From assembly GCA_016302225.1 (NCBI GenBank), contig JAEDOB010000085.1, forward strand, positions 1-8,174: a stretch of DNA of 8,174 nt, read 5' to 3'. The position numbers and the translations under genes are program-made. The first letter of the stretch is position 1. Every line of letters begins with the position of its first letter. Source of the stretch: Oscillospiraceae bacterium (GTDB taxonomy: Bacteria; Bacillota; Clostridia; Oscillospirales; Ruminococcaceae). Shown here piece after piece: positions 5,517 to 8,174 of this stretch. The notes beneath the pieces were generated by a model that was given only the letters and a program-made list of their open reading frames with translations, searched no databases and had not been told where the DNA came from.

Positions 5517-5563
5517 TGATTTTATGATGAAATCACTAATAAATCGAAAGGACAATATCAACT

Positions 5564-7291
5564 ATGAAAAAGCTTATGCTTGGAAATGAAGCCTTCGCAA
5601 GAGGTCTTTACGAGGCGGGCGTTACCGTTTGCTCCAGCTATCCCGGTACGCCGTCCACCGAGATCACCGAGGCTGCTGCCAAATATAACGAGATCTACTG
5701 CGAATGGGCTCCCAACGAAAAGGTCGCTCTGGAGGTCGCTGCGGGTGCGTCTATTGCAGGGGCACGCTCCTTCTGCGCTATGAAGCACGTTGGTCTGAAC
5801 GTTGCGGCAGACCCCCTGTACACATTCTCCTACACAGGCGTAAACGGCGGTGCTGTTATCGGCGTTGCGGACGACCCGGGAATGCACTCCTCTCAGAACG
5901 AGCAGGATTCCCGTCATCACGCAATTGCGTCAAAGGTGCCTATGGTAGAGCCTGCGGATTCCTCCGAAGCAAAGGAATTCACAAAGCTTGCTTATGAGCT
6001 GTCGGAGAAGTTTGACACGCCATTTATCGTAAGAATGACCACCAGAATTTCCCATTCTCAGTCGGTCGTTGAGCTTTGCGACCGTGAGGAGCGTCCCCTG
6101 AAAGAATATGTCAAGGACGCCGCAAAGTATGTCACCCTTCCCGCACACGCAAGAAAGCTGCACGTTAAGGTGGAGGAAAGAACAGAGGCTCTCCGTGAAT
6201 ATGCGGAAAACTGTCCTCTCAACCGTGTTGAATACAACGATAAGAAGATAGGTATCATCACTTCGGGCGCACCCTATCAGTATTCAAAGGAGGTTTTCGG
6301 AAAGAATGCTTCCTATCTCAAGCTGGGAATGGTAAATCCTCTGCCCGTAAAGTTGATAAAGGATTTTGCGGCTCAGTGTGAAACCGTTTATGTTATCGAA
6401 GAACTGGACGATATTATCGAAAGCCACTGCAAGAAGATAGGCGTTGCCGTTAAGGGAAAGGAGATCTTCGGATTTACGGGCGAGCTTTCTCAGGCTATTA
6501 TTGCAGAGAAGCTGCTGGGCGAGAAGAAGGAGTTTTCCGAATTTTCCGAAAATGTTCCCGTTCGTCCTCCCGTTATGTGTGCAGGCTGTCCTCACAGAGG
6601 AGTTTTCTATGTGCTGAACAAGCTGAAATGCGTTGTTTCGGGAGATATTGGCTGTTATACTCTGGGAGCATCTGCACCCCTTTCCGCTATGGACACTACC
6701 ATTTGTATGGGTGCGTCCGTCAGCGGTCTGCATGGTATGAACAAGGCAAGGGGAGCGGAGTTTGAGAAGAAGGCAGTTGCCGTTATCGGAGATTCTACCT
6801 TTATCCACAGCGGTATTACGGGACTTGTGAACATTGCTTACAATGCCACAAATTCCACCGTTATTATCCTCGACAACTCCATCACGGGTATGACGGGACA
6901 TCAGCAGAACCCCACCACGGGCTACAATATCAAGGGCGACCCCGCCGCAAAAATTGACCTTGAAGCACTCTGCCGTTCCTGCGGTATCAACCGTGTAAGA
7001 GTGGTTGACCCGTATAAGATGAGCGAGGTCGAAGCTGCGGTCAAGGAAGAACTGGCTGCGGAGGAACCGTCCGTTATCATTTCAAGACGTCCCTGTGCGC
7101 TGCTGAAATATGTTAAGCACAAGCCCGCTCTCAAGGTTGACAGCGCAAAGTGCGTTGGCTGTAAAATGTGCCTTAAAATAGGCTGTCCCGCAATTTCCAT
7201 TCACGACGGAAAATGCGTTATTGACCATACTCAGTGCGTAGGCTGCGGCATTTGCAAGGAAATGTGCAAGCCCGGTGCTATCTGCGATTAA
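5564..7291 (+). CDS. iorA: Indolepyruvate:ferredoxin oxidoreductase, alpha subunit
   Basis: This 575-residue cytoplasmic enzyme is the TPP- and iron-sulfur-containing subunit of IorAB. The complex converts aryl-2-oxoacids (indolepyruvate, phenylpyruvate, hydroxyphenylpyruvate) plus CoA to aryl-acetyl-CoA and CO2 with ferredoxin as acceptor; the reaction is reversible. The N-terminal pyruvate-oxidoreductase domain has YPGTPSTE (26-33) and the conserved PNEKVALE segment. MCAGCPHRG (338-346) opens the TPP domain, whose cofactor motif runs from Gly409-Asp-Ser-Thr to Asn438 with SITGMTGHQQNP after it. The C-terminus holds two 4Fe-4S sets: Cys530, 533, 536 and 541 (C-x2-C-x2-C-x4-C-P) and Cys558, 561, 564 and 568. 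The last Cys is followed by Lys-Pro rather than directly by Pro. Length is about normal for the family. The ATG follows GAAAGGA (5546-5552) by 11 nt. Confidence 0.95.
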   Translation: MKKLMLGNEAFARGLYEAGVTVCSSYPGTPSTEITEAAAKYNEIYCEWAPNEKVALEVAAGASIAGARSFCAMKHVGLNVAADPLYTFSYTGVNGGAVIGVADDPGMHSSQNEQDSRHHAIASKVPMVEPADSSEAKEFTKLAYELSEKFDTPFIVRMTTRISHSQSVVELCDREERPLKEYVKDAAKYVTLPAHARKLHVKVEERTEALREYAENCPLNRVEYNDKKIGIITSGAPYQYSKEVFGKNASYLKLGMVNPLPVKLIKDFAAQCETVYVIEELDDIIESHCKKIGVAVKGKEIFGFTGELSQAIIAEKLLGEKKEFSEFSENVPVRPPVMCAGCPHRGVFYVLNKLKCVVSGDIGCYTLGASAPLSAMDTTICMGASVSGLHGMNKARGAEFEKKAVAVIGDSTFIHSGITGLVNIAYNATNSTVIILDNSITGMTGHQQNPTTGYNIKGDPAAKIDLEALCRSCGINRVRVVDPYKMSEVEAAVKEELAAEEPSVIISRRPCALLKYVKHKPALKVDSAKCVGCKMCLKIGCPAISIHDGKCVIDHTQCVGCGICKEMCKPGAICD

Positions 7292-7305
7292 GGAGGATCA
7301 TTCTG

Positions 7306-7887
7306 ATGAATACAAAGTCAATTATGATAGTAGGCGTAGGCGGACAGGGTTCCCTGCTTGCGTCAAGAATTCTCGGAAACGTCCTGCTGGCGCAGAATTA
7401 CGACGTTAAGGTGTCCGAGGTACACGGAATGAGCCAGAGAGGCGGTTCTGTTGTTACATATGTTAAATACGGCGATGAGGTTTGTTCTCCCGTTATCGAA
7501 AAGGGCGAGGCTGACGTTATCATCTCCTTTGAACAGCTTGAAGCGGCAAGGTGGCTGCCTTATCTGAAAAAGGGCGGACATCTGGTTGTTTCCGAGCAGA
7601 AGATGGACCCCATGCCCGTTATTACGGGTGCGGCGAAATATCCCGAGGACATTCTCGGAAAGCTTTCAAGTCTGGGTGCGGACGTTACTTCCGTTGACGC
7701 TCTCGGTCTTGCGGAACAGGCGGGAAGTCCAAAGGCTTCAAATGTTGTGCTCATGGGCGTTGTGTCCACGAAAATGGAGCTTCCCGAGGACGCTTGGCAG
7801 AAGGCTCTGGAGGAATGTGTTCCCCCGAAATTCTTAGAGCTGAATAAGAAGGCGTTTGCTCTGGGCAGACAGGCTGCCGAAAACTAA
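7306..7887 (+). CDS. iorB: Indolepyruvate:ferredoxin oxidoreductase, beta subunit
   Basis: This 193-residue protein is the partner of IorA and has the gamma-type pyruvate/2-ketoacid oxidoreductase fold. It opens with the glycine-rich VGVGGQGSLLASRIL (residues 9-23) and carries the family signature EVHGMSQRGGSV (38-49), followed by the ADVIISFEQLEAAR segment. The full-length family is about 190-200 residues, so it looks complete. The ATG at 7306 is selected by AGGAGG (7291-7296), which overlaps the iorA stop codon; this indicates coupled translation. A longer in-frame TTG start at 7234 would overlap the iorA iron-sulfur coding region and give a meaningless N-terminus. Confidence 0.95.
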   Translation: MNTKSIMIVGVGGQGSLLASRILGNVLLAQNYDVKVSEVHGMSQRGGSVVTYVKYGDEVCSPVIEKGEADVIISFEQLEAARWLPYLKKGGHLVVSEQKMDPMPVITGAAKYPEDILGKLSSLGADVTSVDALGLAEQAGSPKASNVVLMGVVSTKMELPEDAWQKALEECVPPKFLELNKKAFALGRQAAEN

Positions 7888-7895
7888 TGTATCTT

Positions 7896-7912
7896 ACTCT
7901 GTAAATCAGAGT
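7896..7912 (+). promoter_or_regulatory. Weak hairpin between iorB and paaK
   Basis: ACTCTG and CAGAGT form a 6-bp stem with a TAAAT loop, followed by TTAATGG. It is too weak and lacks a proper T run for a strong terminator. It may modestly attenuate or mark an mRNA processing site ahead of the ligase gene. Confidence 0.3.
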
Positions 7913-7930
7913 TTAATGGAGGTCAAAAAA

Positions 7931-8174
7931 GTGGAAAAATATTGGAACAAAGAAATTGAATGTATGCCCCTTGAGGACATGAAAAAGCTCCAGAATGAGC
8001 GCCTTGTTGCTCAGGTAAAGCACGTTTACGAGAATGTGCCTTACTACAAGAAGCTGATGGACGAAAAGGGCGTTACACCCGATGACATCAAGTCGGTAGA
8101 CGATCTCCACAAGCTTCCTTTCCTTACTAAGGCAGATCTTCGTGACGCTTATCCCTACGGACTGCTGGCAAAGC
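7931..8174 (+). CDS. paaK: Phenylacetate-CoA ligase, N-terminal part (cut by window end)
   Basis: The first 81 codons of an aryl-acetate CoA ligase of the PaaK branch of AMP-forming acyl-CoA synthetases (ATP + aryl acetate + CoA to aryl-acetyl-CoA, AMP and PPi). The start is GTG at 7931, with GGAGG (7918-7922) 8 nt upstream. The N-terminal features typical of PaaK are clear: the YWNKEIECMPLEDMKKLQ opening, then RLVAQVKHVYENVPYYKKLM, and the DLHKLPFLTKADLRDAYPYGLLA stretch near the window edge. The ATP and adenylation motifs lie beyond the window, so completeness cannot be judged; family proteins are about 430 residues. It sits 43 nt after iorB in the same operon, an arrangement well known in anaerobes and archaea, where ligase and IorAB share aryl-acetyl-CoA. 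Confidence 0.9.
   Translation, partial: MEKYWNKEIECMPLEDMKKLQNERLVAQVKHVYENVPYYKKLMDEKGVTPDDIKSVDDLHKLPFLTKADLRDAYPYGLLAK

Noticed and set aside
6284..6901. Minus-strand ORF of 205 residues within iorA
   Set aside because: It is antisense to highly conserved IorA coding sequence including the TPP motif, with no promoter or ribosome binding site of its own.

Overview
The window looks like a chromosomal piece of a Gram-positive Clostridia bacterium, most like a gut or rumen Ruminococcus-type organism. The reasons are an Asp23/Gls24-FakA gene pair, strong Shine-Dalgarno sites (AAGGAGG, GGAGG, AAGGTGGTG), sigma-A-like promoters with extended -10 boxes, moderate-GC genes in AT-rich gaps, a lipoprotein glycoside hydrolase, and an oxygen-sensitive ferredoxin-type 2-oxoacid oxidoreductase. 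This taxonomic call is an inference. No rRNA, tRNA, CRISPR array, insertion sequence or phage gene was seen.

Positions 1-4338 form a plus-strand block. A promoter at 164-192 drives an Asp23/Gls24 protein, then a FakA/YloV-type DAK2-domain kinase, then without a visible terminator a secreted GH5-like glycoside hydrolase, a cytoplasmic NodB-type polysaccharide deacetylase and a 61-residue protein of unknown function. A 16-bp perfect inverted repeat lies between the hydrolase and the deacetylase. A bidirectional terminator at 4352-4390 closes the block. Upstream of it, a minus-strand promoter with a LacI/CcpA-like palindrome points left, out of the window.

Positions 4410-5038 hold a single minus-strand gene with its own promoter. 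It encodes an acidic 178-residue protein built from four back-to-back 32-residue helical repeats. Positions 5146-5435 are a compact plus-strand unit: promoter, a 51-residue ORF and a strong terminator.

Positions 5511-8174 hold an operon: iorA and iorB (indolepyruvate:ferredoxin oxidoreductase alpha and beta) and the first 81 codons of a phenylacetate-CoA ligase (paaK type). Together these interconvert aryl-2-oxoacids, aryl-acetyl-CoA and aryl acetates, in either the fermentative or the reductive biosynthetic direction.

Most of the window is conventional. The least explained parts are the 32-residue repeat protein, the 51-residue transcription unit, the GH5/deacetylase insertion behind fakA, and the non-terminator palindrome at 3408-3442.
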